Part shown: one piece after another, positions 10,801-35,250 of the stretch | Layout: the number at the start of each line of letters is the position of its first letter | How positions within the stretch are numbered: the first letter of the stretch is position 1 | NCBI GenBank assembly: GCA_959347315.1 | Contig: OY365807.1 | Coordinates: 29,480,868-29,544,867 of the forward strand | Origin: Bimastos eiseni | Lineage: Eukaryota; Annelida; Clitellata; Crassiclitellata; Lumbricidae | Direction of reading: 5' to 3' | DNA length: 64,000 nucleotides | Notes under the pieces: model-generated | The model's input: only the letters and a program-made list of their open reading frames with translations | Database searches by the model: none | Told to the model about the DNA's origin: nothing | Program-made: the position numbers and the translations under genes

Positions 10801-12805
10801 TTGTGCACCTGCATTTCACAAATTTCTTAGCCATGACCCATTTATTTTTATACTTCTCATTCGTGATCCACCCACTAAATTTGTATCGCAAATACTGCCT
10901 CTAGGTAGAAAGAAACGGATACGAATGTCCAAACAAATTCCATGTGTTTTGGTGATGTCTAGTTGCCAGGGAAGTGACTGACCACTTGCACGAAACAATC
11001 ATCTATTTATTTAGTTAATTTAAAATCGAATTCAATCAAATATTAAATAAAAAGATTTAGGCGACACAGAATTTTTTTTCCATGACCCGGTGCCGAGTCG
11101 TGACCCACCATTTATGATACGCTCCTCTATGTGACTTCTAATGGTAGGCCTACTGTGGCCATGATGGCTGCCAATTTTGTCCAGCATGTCGTTTTATGAT
11201 TAATTATTTGGTCCCATTGATACTTTTGCTACATAATTATGAGTAAGTTTGTCTTGGCCTCCAGTAAGACTAATTATAAATTTGCTCCATTGCTTTAGTT
11301 CTCACGTGTTTCGAAGAACGCTCATATGCTTGTTATCTTGCTTCATGCACGTTGCCACATCTTTTTCAACAGAAATCAAATTTTGAAGAAAAATCAAAGA
11401 TATCTTCAAGTTAAAACTTAATATAATGAATATAAAAATCAATTACTTTGGTGAAAAGATCAAATGAAGAGGTCATAATCTTTCTGCTCTGCATAGCAAA
11501 ACTAATTAAAAAACCAATTAGGGTATGTGTGAATGGGGACATCATTTCAGCTTTTTCCAGAGGGAGGCAAGAAAAGAATTTTTGTGGCAACGAGGGCTTC
11601 TCTTTCTTGTTTAAAATTAGTTTTAGTTTGGTTTTTGTGTTTACAGTGGTACCAAAAGATTTGATGTGTTAAATCTTGTATCGGCATAAACGATGATACA
11701 GTTTCAAAAAGTGAAATTATTCAATTATAGGCACCTGTGATATGATATAACATCAATATATGAAATTCAATGAGATTTATTATTAATATGGCTATTCAAT
11801 TATGACCTTGTATCGAAATTTGTAAGCACAATAATCTAAATCAGGAAATTCAGTGGGGGGGGGGGAATGCCCCCCTGCCCCCAAAATGACGTCCCTGCGT
11901 GTGAAATGATAAAATTCAGAAAGTCAACTTAAGCCAACAAACACTTCACATTAGAAATGAGAAAATGAAAAATCTAGTGTACTGTATTTAAACTCCAGGA
12001 CAATTAGAAAAGCACTGTACCCATGACTGTCTAATACGTCTAAACTGTCTAAAGTATGTTTTAAAACAGTTAAGTCATAAGATTTTTTAACTGACCTCAA
12101 TGCTTCTTTTGGTTTGCTGCTCAGTGAAATGCAACTCCTCAGAATGAGAATAGGCATCCAGTCGATAGCATGAAAGCAACAAGATTTTTGTAACAATGTT
12201 GCTAATCTTCTCAATCATTTCAACGATGAGCCTACTCTCCATAAACCAAGTCATGTTTCACTGCACTAATGATGTGAAATTTCAAGCCTCCATCTCAAGA
12301 AATGTGAGAAGTTCAACAGAAGAATAATTCTAAAAGCATGCAGAGTACGAAACTTCACTTTAAACACGTGAAAAGTAATGGCCAGGCAGCAGTGAACATC
12401 TCAACAATTTACCTGAATCCTCTGTCATTATTTAGGAAATTTCTTCTGATGATGACGAAAAAGAACACTCAACAGGGACTATACCTAGTGGCTTCCATCT
12501 AACTATATCCAGAACTTTTGCAGGCATTGACAACAATCTTCCATGGTTTTTACAGACAACCGCAAACCAAGTTTTATACTGAATAAGGTATATCCAGCAT
12601 CTTCAACAAAATTCTATCAAGTCTTGTGTGGTTTCGTATGTGAATTAAGATTGAGCACTTAATTCAAATTTCAACAGAATAGAGATATTCCTAAAGTACA
12701 GGAAGAGGACAGAAAGAGAATAAACGAAGTCTAACGGAATCAAATGAAGGATCCCTCCAAAAGTGAAGTTTCTGATAATATCCAGTTTGAATAAGAATTG
12801 TCTGG
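7851..12805. other. Mostly unassigned intergenic DNA
   Basis: No recognisable gene except the candidate exon at 10441-10564. Open frames at 7975-8220 (plus, 81 codons) and 8478-8759 (plus, 93 codons) resemble nothing I know. A G-run followed by C-runs near 11856-11885 ('aatgcccccctgccccc') looks like a degraded repeat. Part of this stretch is probably the 3' UTR of the minus-strand gene that ends at 12806. Confidence 0.5.
10441..10564 (-). other. Possible terminal exon, unidentified
   Basis: On the minus strand a good acceptor (T-rich tract then 'gttgtgcag') at about 10565 precedes an open frame that runs about 57 codons to a stop near 10394. The start reads 'NFLKTLGVEVV', then Ile repeats from a short (ATC)n, then 'CPFDYEALSN'. 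The pattern faintly recalls the C-terminal part of RAP domains, but this is a guess. No matching upstream exons were found, and a second frame closes after 21 codons. It could equally be chance. Confidence 0.2.
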
Positions 12806-13819
12806 TCACCAGTATGGATCCGTTGTTTCGAACCCATCCCAGCCAGAAAAGTCTGTCCAAGAGTCTTCGTGATTCAATGAGAAGACCACTTTATGCCCGT
12901 AACTTGGACCGTAATGTCCCACTTCTTGTGCAACTGAAATTACCTCATAGTTTTCACCATTGTTGTTATCCCAGAACTGCTCGGCTGCAGCTTGAAAACA
13001 AACTGCAAAGTGCATGCTCTTGGCTTCAACGATGCTTGCAGGAAGAAATATTTCGAACGCAAATGTGTCATATGGCTGCGGAGTAACGGAGGCGCTTCCA
13101 GCGACAGGTACATATGTTGCAATAAAATCTTCATAGGTCACCCAGTTGTTATTTGTGATCCTGATGAACACCTTCTTCTCAAACGCAATGTTCTTCACTC
13201 GCACAGTTCCCATCATATAACCATCTTTAACCGTCACATTTTCAAGAGACACTTTTTCGTTTTCCAACTTATTTCGAAGATTCAGGTAGTCCGAACCAGG
13301 TTGCGAGAAATTGAAAATGAACAATAGGGGTTCAACTGAGAGCGACGATGAGCCGAGGTTCGGTCGAGCCAACAATTCGGTGCTCAGAGTCGGTGGGACA
13401 TCGGATGACTCGGTTACGATCCGAACATCCTCAAGTGCCAGACCAACGTCATCTGCAAATGAAACTCTCTTCTTGTCCAGCTTATCATTGGATTGGCCAT
13501 GCTTTGCAGATAAGGCTGGTTCGCCAGTTGACTCAAAATTCTCATAGCTATGCTTCCAACTGAGAATCCGCTCTGCATTTCTTGTGCTGTACGAACTCTC
13601 TTTCTGAGCACTTTCAAGGACGCCGCCTGGATGCTCGTTGAACAATGCAAACGCCCTTGTCTTTGCGGTTGGGTCTGAACTCTGAATTGAGCCAATGAAA
13701 CCATTTTGTTTGGTGAAGTGTTCTGACGAATGTTTGGTGAAGTGTTCTGATGTATACAGATGCAAGTCAAATCCTGGTGGACTCGAGGACAGAAGGTAAT
13801 TCTGAAAATCCACCGGCAT
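12806..13819 (-). CDS. PPP1R3: Glycogen-targeting protein phosphatase 1 regulatory subunit 3 (PPP1R3B/C-like)
   Basis: A 337-residue protein in one exon. It tethers the PP1 catalytic subunit to glycogen, promoting dephosphorylation of glycogen synthase and phosphorylase (family knowledge). Seen in the sequence: N-terminal 'MPVDF...SPP', which matches the start of vertebrate PPP1R3C and fixes the start codon. The PP1-docking motif RVSF is at residues 118-121 in 'KKRVSFAD'. A CBM21 carbohydrate-binding domain covers about 167-295, opening with 'FNFSQPGSDYLNLR', with 'LENVTVKDG' and 'IAFEKKV', and closing with the glycogen-contact motif 'FWDNNNGENY' at 282-291. The C-terminus ends in an aromatic 'DPYW', like PPP1R3B. 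Residues 1-110 are poorly conserved and contain a repeated 'SEHFTK'. Length is close to the 285-317 of vertebrate relatives. B versus C cannot be decided. Confidence 0.95.
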   Translation of the reverse strand: MPVDFQNYLLSSSPPGFDLHLYTSEHFTKHSSEHFTKQNGFIGSIQSSDPTAKTRAFALFNEHPGGVLESAQKESSYSTRNAERILSWKHSYENFESTGEPALSAKHGQSNDKLDKKRVSFADDVGLALEDVRIVTESSDVPPTLSTELLARPNLGSSSLSVEPLLFIFNFSQPGSDYLNLRNKLENEKVSLENVTVKDGYMMGTVRVKNIAFEKKVFIRITNNNWVTYEDFIATYVPVAGSASVTPQPYDTFAFEIFLPASIVEAKSMHFAVCFQAAAEQFWDNNNGENYEVISVAQEVGHYGPSYGHKVVFSLNHEDSWTDFSGWDGFETTDPYW

Positions 13820-13843
13820 GATTGATTCCCAGTCCCAGACTGC

Positions 13844-14202
13844 CTAGATGTACAGATTAAAGTAGTATCGAATAATAAAACCACTCGAAGCAGCTTTTAA
13901 AGAATCAACATTTCTACAGACGTACCTGATGGCCAGATGCTGCCGCCTGCAGCAACCTATGATAACTTCAGAACAGAAACATTAGCAGTTACCAAGAGTC
14001 GGCGAGATACACAGGGGAGTTCGGCTGAGAGGCATCGGTAGTATTGCTGTTATTATCTCGAGAATTGCGTCTTATCAATAAGGCGTGTATACATCGGTCT
14101 TTTCGCGGCGATAGACCAGTCAAGTTAGAAAATATCGATGCGTTTTCAATGCGTTGAATCTGAGACGATAGATGAATGGTTAGCAACAGCCTGCTAACTT
14201 AC
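13844..14202 (-). other. Probable 5' UTR intron of the PPP1R3 gene
   Basis: Just upstream of the start codon, the minus strand has an acceptor 'acatctag' ending at 13844. A strong donor ('gcttc|gtaagt') lies at 14202. A second good donor ('catcag|gtacgt') near 13925 could add a small extra non-coding exon. Splicing is inferred from the signals only. Confidence 0.4.
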
Positions 14203-14364
14203 GAAGCATATTTTCTAAGTCGAATGTTGCTCAGCTAACGCTATTTGTTCTGTTCGTCTTCCCTTTTCTACCCACTAGAGAAATCTGGCGCAGATTATCC
14301 TTGTATATCTGCTGCTGCTGCTAGAACACCGAGTTAAAGGACAAGGTCGATGAATTCCGCCAGA

Positions 14365-14393
14365 CACGTGCGCCCGCCTATATAGATCACGTG
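14365..14393 (-). promoter_or_regulatory. Candidate core promoter of PPP1R3: TATA plus two E-boxes
   Basis: Read on minus, CACGTG (14388-14393), a TATATA element (about 14379-14384) and a second CACGTG (14365-14370) lie upstream of the inferred 5' UTR exon. CACGTG is bound by bHLH factors such as USF or Mondo/ChREBP, which would suit a glycogen-metabolism gene. However, the 17-bp gap is not the 5-bp gap of a classical carbohydrate response element. Confidence 0.4.
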
Positions 14394-14549
14394 ACACAGT
14401 GATAGGCAGCCAATCAGCGCCGAAGTTGCTTCCCCAATCTATTCAACGGCGCGTGCCACTGGATTTCTTCGCGAAATTGACTACTGACTACAGTGACTAG
14501 ATTATATAAATTGTCTGAGCATTTACAGTCACATATCTGGCAGTGTTAC

Positions 14550-14765
14550 GCGGTGGCGTAGTGGGATGTTTGGTGCTTTGCGTTCGGAGGATCGCAGGTT
14601 CGAACCCACCACGAGTCATTGCATAGCGACCTCTCATCCTCGGGTACCGTAAAAGTTGCACGGCCCAATTGTTTGAGGAAGGCAACGTGAATCCAGTCAA
14701 ACCACCTCACACGTCTCATCCCCGGGTACCGTAAAAGTTAAACCAAACGGACCTGCCCTTCAGGC
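14550..14765 (+). mobile_element. tRNA-derived SINE
   Basis: A tRNA-like head carries an A-box ('tggcgtagtggg', 14554-14565) and a B-box ('ggttcgaaccc', 14598-14608). It continues into a non-tRNA body with no CCA-ready acceptor stem. The body contains two copies of a ~25-bp block, 'ctcatcctcgggtaccgtaa' near 14634 and a near-copy at 14715. It lies upstream of the PPP1R3 promoter. Confidence 0.6.
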
Positions 14766-17361
14766 AGAGTACTCATCAATTCAGTAGTTAAATTCAGCCG
14801 GATCTGAGATCCGGTAGGCCTACCTCGGATTTGAGATCCACCACCTCAACCAAGAGATCCACCACCTAAATACATGTTTTTGTGTAGTTAACACATAACT
14901 TATGTGTAGTTAATATACGTTGGATCCATCCGATGACCCGATAAATAGAAGCCTATATACTTGTTTTGCTGCTCTAAGTCCGTTTGGTGTCATATGTTCA
15001 ACACGTTCTTTTTAAATTTGGGTGAATTTTGTTGATAACTATTCTAGTCTGTCAATATGAATGACTCTAACATTCCAGCAGAGCAGGCACATAATTATGC
15101 CAAGCATGGAAACCTATGCAGAGGTCTGGGGCATACAATACACATGCTGAGCAAATATGAGCAACAGACAGGCTCAATGTCCCAACACACTCACTGTATC
15201 CGAGAAAGGTGGAACCTATACTTTTCACTTTGCATCATTAAATCTTACAACTTCTAAAGTGCCTCTCGAAGACAACCTAATCAGAGGCACATCCAGTGTG
15301 CACAAGACCCTTGAAAAAAATAAAGATCTCGAGACAATGAGTAAACACAGTAATTCTCCAAGTTGCAAAACACAGAGGGAGGTAATTCCAGAGTGATGGA
15401 CCAAATGCTGTTAGAATAGTGAGCACTCAAACCAAATGGTAATCACCATGTCCCACTAAAAGGCTGGCTATTTTGGAAATGTAAAAGGTCAGAAAATAAT
15501 TAGCCTTATATCAGATCCTGAATGTCATCAGAGTTCAAAAGAAATGACGACCTGAATAATAAGAAATCTGAAGAATAATTACAAAGCATGTAAGGTCTTC
15601 TTCTCAAAGGGCCTTGAAATAAAAGACAGCCCAAAACAACTCAAAGGTCAGTTTGAAATGAAAACAAATGTATCTCAAGTGAAGGGTAGTCGTATAGATC
15701 AGAGTTCATTTGCATATTCATCAGACTTGGCACAAAGAAACAACAAACTTTGTAGAACCTGATGTGCAAGAATTTGCAGAAATCAGGCAGTTAAGACTCT
15801 AGAGTAAAGAACTGATATAAAGATACAGAAGACAAATCAGTCGCAGAATATTGAAAATAGCAAAGTCTCAAGACAAGTACTTCAAAGATGTTGTTGAATT
15901 AGGCGTCCACAGAACATCTACTATAAAGAACCTCTGCACTCTACTACAACCACCTATGAATCAAATATATAATTATATATGTAAGTAATTAGATCATAGC
16001 CTGACCTAGGACGGTCGAAAAAAATGTTCTCCACCTTAGATTAGCCTGTGGACCACATTTAATAGGGGTGCATATTGATATTATTAAGTTCAAGCACATT
16101 GGAACAAACATTTTAAAATTGTTTTTAAAGTTGAAACCATCTTAGCAGCCATGTTCTTAGCCCACAAGTGTGATTGCAGTGCCACCAACTGAAATTAAAT
16201 GATTCAACATCCATGGGCAGTCATGTTCTCAGTGCTAAGTAGCGTCACCTATGGAAGGAGTCAATTTTATTAAAACACTCATAACGTATCCAATAGCAGC
16301 ACCTACCAAACTCAAATAAGTCTAGCTCATTTCATAACAGAAAATTTGACTTCATAACTTCATGATATTTCTGTTAATTTATTATTGTTATTATGCACAT
16401 GAAATTTGCATAGCATGGTCAAGGACCTTGCAAGGTGATGACATTGGCAGAACTTAAAACGTGTTGCTTCAAGAAAAGCTTTAGATGATCAACTACATTT
16501 TGGTTGACAATAGCATAAACTATCTGGCAGTCTCTCATTCTCCTTTGCTCCTCCCACAACCTGCTTTATCTCACATAGCCTAGAGCAATGGCAGTGCTGT
16601 TGAACGGTTCACCCTACTAGAGGTCCTTTACAACTGCTTAGAACCAATGCGCGGACAGAGGCAAGGTTTTCACGAGCAGATACCAAAATGAGCACGCAAA
16701 AGATAAGCTTGCTACTGACGATGCTGCAAATTGTCATCATAATAAAATTATAGTTACATAGACTGACAAGACGATCAAGAACAGCGATCAACTTAAAAAC
16801 ACATTATCAGGAATCTTTCAAGTATTGTTAGATGCTGTACGAGGCCAAAATGGCGAGATTACACAACCAAACGCAAAAAGACCAAAGACAAATGCAACAG
16901 AGAGTTTAATATAATGTCAGCACAGAGCACACAACCTCTATCCAAGCTTGTAGATATCAAAATTAAGAAGAATTTATAGTTTCTTGCAGAAAACCATGGA
17001 TTTCAGTAAAGCCATTTTACTGAATGTGTTGCCACATTTAAAGTTCTCCAATTACCAGCACACTTAACTATAGAACAGCACAAATAATAAACCTACAGTA
17101 TGACTTCAAATAACTAACCACAAATTACAAACAGTCACCCAAGTGCTGTCATTTAAAAATAAATCAAATGTTAAGTTCCATCAGCCAGAATAACAGAATA
17201 ATGCAGTTCTCAGTGAAGCAAACATCTGAAATTATGACAAACTAAAGTCTTGTATGTTTAATGCAGTCTGATTCATAACCAAACAGTAAAGAAAAGAAAA
17301 CTGAAATCAACATTCATACAATGGCTAAATTACTTTACATACAGATTACGTTTAAAACTTG
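14766..17361. other. Intergenic DNA between PPP1R3 and CtBP
   Basis: No gene recognised. Short plus-strand frames at 15057-15396 and a minus frame at 16609-16791 match nothing known. A 16-bp string at 16606-16621 ('ggttcaccctactaga') recurs exactly at 63959-63974, so a low-copy repeat is probably present. Confidence 0.5.
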
Positions 17362-17650
17362 ATTTATTTTATCAAAGCAACTACAACAACTTCTCACTCA
17401 CTTTCTCTCTCTGTGTCCCTGTCTCTCTGCTTCGTCAGTCATGATACTTATATGGCCAACTCCAGTCGTATCTGCTTAAAAAGGCATTTTTTTCATTTAG
17501 CATAATTACGTCTGTAAGAGTAGTCTGTCTTTGTAAAGATTTGACTGTTCAAAGTTAACTTCAACCGCAGAAACGATGCGATAGCAGTCTGTAGTAAAAC
17601 ACCAAGTATTTGCTTGTGTCATGTGCAGTATTTTAAACTCAGCATAACTG
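17362..17650 (-). other. Probable CtBP 3' UTR with poly(A) signal
   Basis: Minus-strand sequence downstream of the CtBP stop codon reaches an AATAAA (plus-strand 'tttatt' near 17363-17368). The 3' end is inferred from this signal only. Confidence 0.4.
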
Positions 17651-30330
<12,680 letters not shown>

Positions 30331-30524
30331 TCATTTAGCCTCCTTTCTGACCAATTTAACCATATAGTCATAAACTCTGCAGAAATATTCAAATCGCTAT
30401 ACATGTAGAACAACAGAGGTCTCTGTTTTGCATAGTATCACAAGTCACATCTTTATGTAACATGGCACTACTTAGTACTTATTGACTTTAGTGGCTGCAT
30501 CTATATCATGCATGCCATTCAAAT

Positions 30525-30714
30525 TAGGGACCGACTGAAAATCGCCTCGGACATTTGCCTCAGCCGAATATCCCAATTTTTTTAAACTATTCAGAAGTGT
30601 TTGCCTCGGCAAATAGTACACACGCAAATACTAATACATAAAATTAAAATAACACTATAATTCAAATGCTCAGATTCGGTCCCCGGCTGAACTTGTCTAC
30701 CAGGTCGGTCCCTA
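30525..30714. mobile_element. hAT-like MITE, family A, short derivative
   Basis: 190 bp with ends 'tagggaccgac' and 'gtcggtcccta' and an exact 8-bp target duplication 'attcaaat' at 30517-30524 and 30715-30722. It keeps the 'tcgcctcggacatttgcctc' terminal stretch of family A but lacks most of the interior. Confidence 0.85.
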
Positions 30715-31094
30715 ATTCAAATGAGGATATAATAAAGTCAAGATAGCCTCAACCTGAATGTGTTGCATGGTGGAGATAAACCTGTGGCTGACCATGTGCA
30801 CTACCTGGGCATGTTCTTCTCTGAAGGGTCATACCGCAGAATCTATTTTTTTATGTAGCACTGGCTTTTGTTGTTCATTCCAATGCACTTTGCTTATAAT
30901 GTTATTCCAGCATCACATGTCCGCCAAAGTTCAGAATCTCTCAGCTTCTGCTTGACCATATGTCAATCTGGAAAAATTCTTGCATATAATGGACGATGAG
31001 ACACAATTGCTTCTAGTCAAGAACAGAACTTCTACGCGGTAGTTAGAAGGCAGTGCATGAAGTGCCAAGAGAAATACATACATGCATCTTAGTC

Positions 31095-31816
31095 TAGAGC
31101 TGTACTGGTAATTCGGCCGGCCAATTATAGAGATATCGGCAACATCGAATATCGGCAAGATAATCGACGCCGATATTAAAAATTATTTTTTTATTTTATA
31201 TTATTTTCAGTCTATAAAAGCAAATAGACGACAGCATCATCACTGGGTCTGTGAAGGACAGCATTTAGTTCCGTTCCCATATCGTGTCGTCGAGCCAATG
31301 GCTTCTTCAGACCAGTGGTGAGACCACCCACTGTGCTAGTATAGACCGTGGGAATGTGTCAACATAGGTCCTGTGCAGAGTGAGTCATAGTTCCTGCTTA
31401 TGGGCCAAAGAATGGCTGGCCAATTCAAGCCAAGGAACTGCTGGCCAATTCAACAGAGAAACCGATGAATGTACATCGTGGAGGCAAGCCTAATGAATAC
31501 ATGCTAGCTGCCAATCGCCTGAGAGGCTGAGACTAGATGGGTGGCTGTGAATAGGCCAGCCCTTCCTTGGCCTTTAATTACCCTGGGCACAGTTCAATGG
31601 TGGGCAGTGTGTCTAATCTTTATTGTCTGCCTATGATTAGTCCCCAACTACATGCATACATCTCCTACGGAATAAGTGTTTGCTTTTATCACAGCAAAAG
31701 GCAGTAGCAGTAGGTCTATTTATAGGAACCGGACATCTTGGGAAACACAATGAAATAATCGGCAAAATAATCGGGTATCGGCATAATCGGCAAAAAGTGA
31801 TATCGGAACAGCTCTA
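31095..31816. mobile_element. hAT-like MITE, family B, copy 2
   Basis: 722 bp from 'tagagctgtac' to 'cagctcta', flanked by 'tcttagtc' (31087-31094) and 'acttagtc' (31817-31824), an 8-bp target duplication with one mismatch. Inverse orientation relative to 24130-24824. Confidence 0.8.
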
Positions 31817-34600
31817 ACTTAGTCATACTCGAACAGTCCCAGTCCCATGCCTGGATAGAGGAAATCAATGCTAATCATGAATGCTATGAAACAGCGTCAT
31901 CAAACGGCAACTAACCATTATATTGGAACCGGAACCAAAAAACAAAGGTTCATGATAATATTTTTAATAAAGATGAATAGATACAGCACCTCCTCATGCA
32001 AACTCAAAGACCACCCCATTGGAACAGGCCAGCCTTAAGGGCAGTGAAAATATGAAACAGAGTGGCCAACAGGAATTGATGAGCGCATTAGGGAGCCCAG
32101 TTGCAGGGTAGGCTACAGAAAAGGTATGGTGCTGTTTGATAGCAGTCAGTGAACGAGGAACAATAATCCCATCAAGTGCAGCTCAGCAGACAGATAATGA
32201 ACAAATGCATTAACCGTTCACCACCGCACCACCCAAAAGTAGTGCGCTAAAATATTGAAGTGTGACATTGTAATCGGTTTTTCTGCAAATTGACAGCATG
32301 TCAATAACTATTGTCGGCTAATTTCCAATTACATAAACATTTCAGAGTATCAATAATGTTTACTTGGTTCACGTTTCGATAAGGAAGGATCTCTTATGAT
32401 TCTGATTTGTTGTTACTTCTCTCTGTAACCTGCAACTACTTCTTCACAAATCTCTTGCAACTTTTATAATCTTTGGTTGTCACAGCTGAAGCAACTACAA
32501 AAGCAAGCATCAAATATAAAAGTCAATAGACTAAAGCTGTAAACAGATGTAAGTAGAACTAAAAATAACTAGAAGTAAAAATCGTAATTAAATGATCCTT
32601 TATCCCACACAACAATTATGATCAGGGTTAAATCCCTTAATCCGATTCAGGGTGGAATGGTCTACTGCACTGCTATGCAGCCACTGTACTGCGGCACCAA
32701 AAGGGTGACATGAACCTGCTCAAGGATTGCCGTGACCTGATGGCAGAAAATGACAAATTTGATAAACCATGATTATGACTACTGAAGCACGCCAATGAAA
32801 ATTTTTTAACTAAAAACTTACAGGGCAGTGAGAGTGCATCAATGAGGTTAAATATACAAGAAACTAACTTGAAGAGAAATAGAAGAAATGACGGACAGGC
32901 ATTTAACTCTCACTGACTCAATCAAGTTAAGTGGATGCCTGGAAACACATGGCCATTATGGGTGCTTTCCAAACCTCTGTCTGGTTTTGGTACCTACATA
33001 GTAAACTAAGGAATTTATCATGTTACAATGCAAATGCAATTTATGCTCTATACTGAAGGTTTTGCTGACCTGACGTTGCAGTTGTGAGGGTGCCATGCTC
33101 TGCAAAAGATCGGTACCCAATGCCCACTGGTCTAATTGGTTAGCATGCTGGACTGTAAACCAAGAAATCGCGAGTTCAAATCTCCACCATGGCAGAAATT
33201 TGTGGCATGATTTCTGCTTAACTTGAACCCCAAGCAAACTAAGCTAGTGCACTGTCAGCAGAAAGATCAGCTAGTTAGGGAGAAGACTGCACACCCACCT
33301 TGAAATACTAAGGCTAAAATAATGGAGTTGATAACCCTTTATACCCATAGCTGCTTCAGGGTTAGCCTAAGAGGTGTCTTGAGAATCTTATTCACAACTC
33401 TCAGATTCAGCATCATTATAAGCATGGAGCTTCTGCAGCCGAAACTTCGGCCTTTCAACGCATGGAATAATAACTTCTGCGGCCGAAAGTTCTTTGCATG
33501 TGTCTAAAAACGATACTAATTCTATCCCTGACCCTAAACAACCCTCACAACATCTAACCTGAAAGTAACCGACACTCACTATGCTTATGTGCTTAACCTG
33601 ACCCTTACCGAGCTTCACGACTCCTATTTCGTTTTCTTAGGTGTTTTTAACAGTGTGCATGCACAGAGGTCTTCACTCGCTAAGTTTTGCACGCATTTGG
33701 CTATAGAAATAACATTTGCGTTTGTATAATTGTGGCCAACCTTTCAGCTGCAGAAGATTTATCCTAATTTTAATTATGCAGATAGATACTGGCTCTGGAT
33801 AATAGAATAGTACATTAATATAAACCGCATTATTACAGTTTGTGTATTAGTATATATCGTCCTCACTGACAGAGCTGAAATGCAAATTATCAAAACATTG
33901 TGGGAAAGTTGGTACTATTTAGTTAGTATGGAATCAATTCCTAAGTAATAATTAATATATGAAAGCTTGTGTATGGTTCAAATATTGGAAAAACAGACAA
34001 ATTAAGTAGATTTGCGACATGTTCACCAACTGAAAACACCAAATGTTACACACGGATAGAAACAACTAAACACAGAAAAAAAAATGCATTACAGAAAATG
34101 TTAAAGCACAGAAAATCTGAACAATTTTACAGGCAACATATTTTAAAGAAGCTAACCAAGACACAATATTTAAAGCTGGATCATCTGATTACTTAATATA
34201 TAACAGATGCCATTATATGGTCTCCTTGGTGCATGGCAAAATTTTATGTTTTAGCAGTTCGTGAAAATTTGTCAGCAATCCATGAAGATTTAAAAACAAA
34301 GTAGGACAACTAGGAGCATGGGCATCAGCCAATCAATATAGTGAAATCCAATCACAACACTGGATAAACACAGGGTACTAATATGAAACATAAGTGAAAC
34401 TATCTAACTCTGCATGAAAACGCCAGACCATTGTTACCCAGTTGCCCAAATCTGTGGACAAAATTGGTGTCAGCAAATATTCAATAGGTTAACTACCGTA
34501 AATAACTCTTGAAACTCATATTGATGGCGATGGTCACTTTGTTTGCTGGGCATACAGCATAAAATAACTATGTTATAAAACGATAGAATAAATATTCACG
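31817..34600. other. CtBP 5' intronic or flanking DNA
   Basis: No exon recognised. It contains the tRNA-like element at 33121 and short unmatched frames (32956-33237, 33388-33618 minus; 33969-34196 plus). The missing first CtBP exon could lie here or in 34600-35250. Confidence 0.4.
33121..33300 (+). mobile_element. tRNA-derived SINE
   Basis: 'tctaattggttagcatgctgg' resembles a D-arm and A-box, followed by 'actgtaaacc' (an anticodon-loop-like stretch with GTA) and a B-box-like 'gcgagttcaaatctc'. The anticodon and acceptor stems pair poorly and the sequence runs on past the tRNA-like part, so it is a SINE remnant. Confidence 0.5.
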
Positions 34601-35250
34601 TATGATGCGTCCCTTACTTGAATATTTTAAATTTGTGACGAATGCGATTCACTCGCACCTGATTGCCCACATGTAATCTGAAAACGTTCATCTGACAAAA
34701 GTCACCATTCAAATCAACGATAACACCAAATGATTGAAACAAACCGATAGAATTTTAAAAAGAATTAAGTGCGCTTTACGCGAACTGCGAATCGTTCAAA
34801 AACTCAAACTGAAACCGACTGACTTCAATACGGAACGACGGGCTAAGAAAGAACTCACCATCGAAAGCCACTGAGCTCACCCGTTACTGAGTTGACTTAC
34901 CAATACACGCGTCGGGAACAAAGACATCGTGCTTACCATTTGCGCACTAAAACCATACTAAAACACCTTCATGACACTCAATTTAGCATATCTTCGAGAA
35001 TTTATATTTTTGTGACAATAGAAAATATCAGTCACCTCGTAATATTAGTCGAACACGACGAATTTTAAACCCAAATCGGCGAAACGGGATTTGTTTTCAA
35101 AAAGCCACTGTTTACCCTCCTCCACAACTGTAACGACACAAGGTGTCGCTAACAGCTTTCGCTAGCTACGCTACTACAGACTTAGGAATGCATCCTAATT
35201 AGAGCGCAAACGAACCTGAACTAACTAATCTTTTCATTTGTGGTCGCTTT
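34600..35250 (-). promoter_or_regulatory. Probable CtBP promoter and 5' exon region
   Basis: Relatively CpG-containing DNA between the two divergent genes. On minus it has several consensus donors ('aaatg|gtaagc' near 34935, 'tattg|gtaagt' near 34901, 'cgatg|gtgagt' near 34857). None gives the phase needed for the next CtBP exon with an upstream ATG, so a first exon cannot be chosen. Confidence 0.3.

Noticed and set aside
11951..12374. Minus-strand open stretch with a possible donor at its end
   Set aside because: Upstream stops in all frames near the only acceptors, and no recognisable protein.
12992..13563. Plus-strand frames across the PPP1R3 gene
   Set aside because: Antisense shadows of the conserved CBM21-encoding exon.
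14365..14393. Carbohydrate response element upstream of PPP1R3
   Set aside because: Two CACGTG motifs are present, but their spacing is 17 bp and not the 5 bp required. Kept only as E-boxes.
33121..33193. A functional tRNA-Tyr gene
   Set aside because: The anticodon stem and acceptor do not pair well, there is no intron fitting the GTA position, and the sequence continues as a SINE body.
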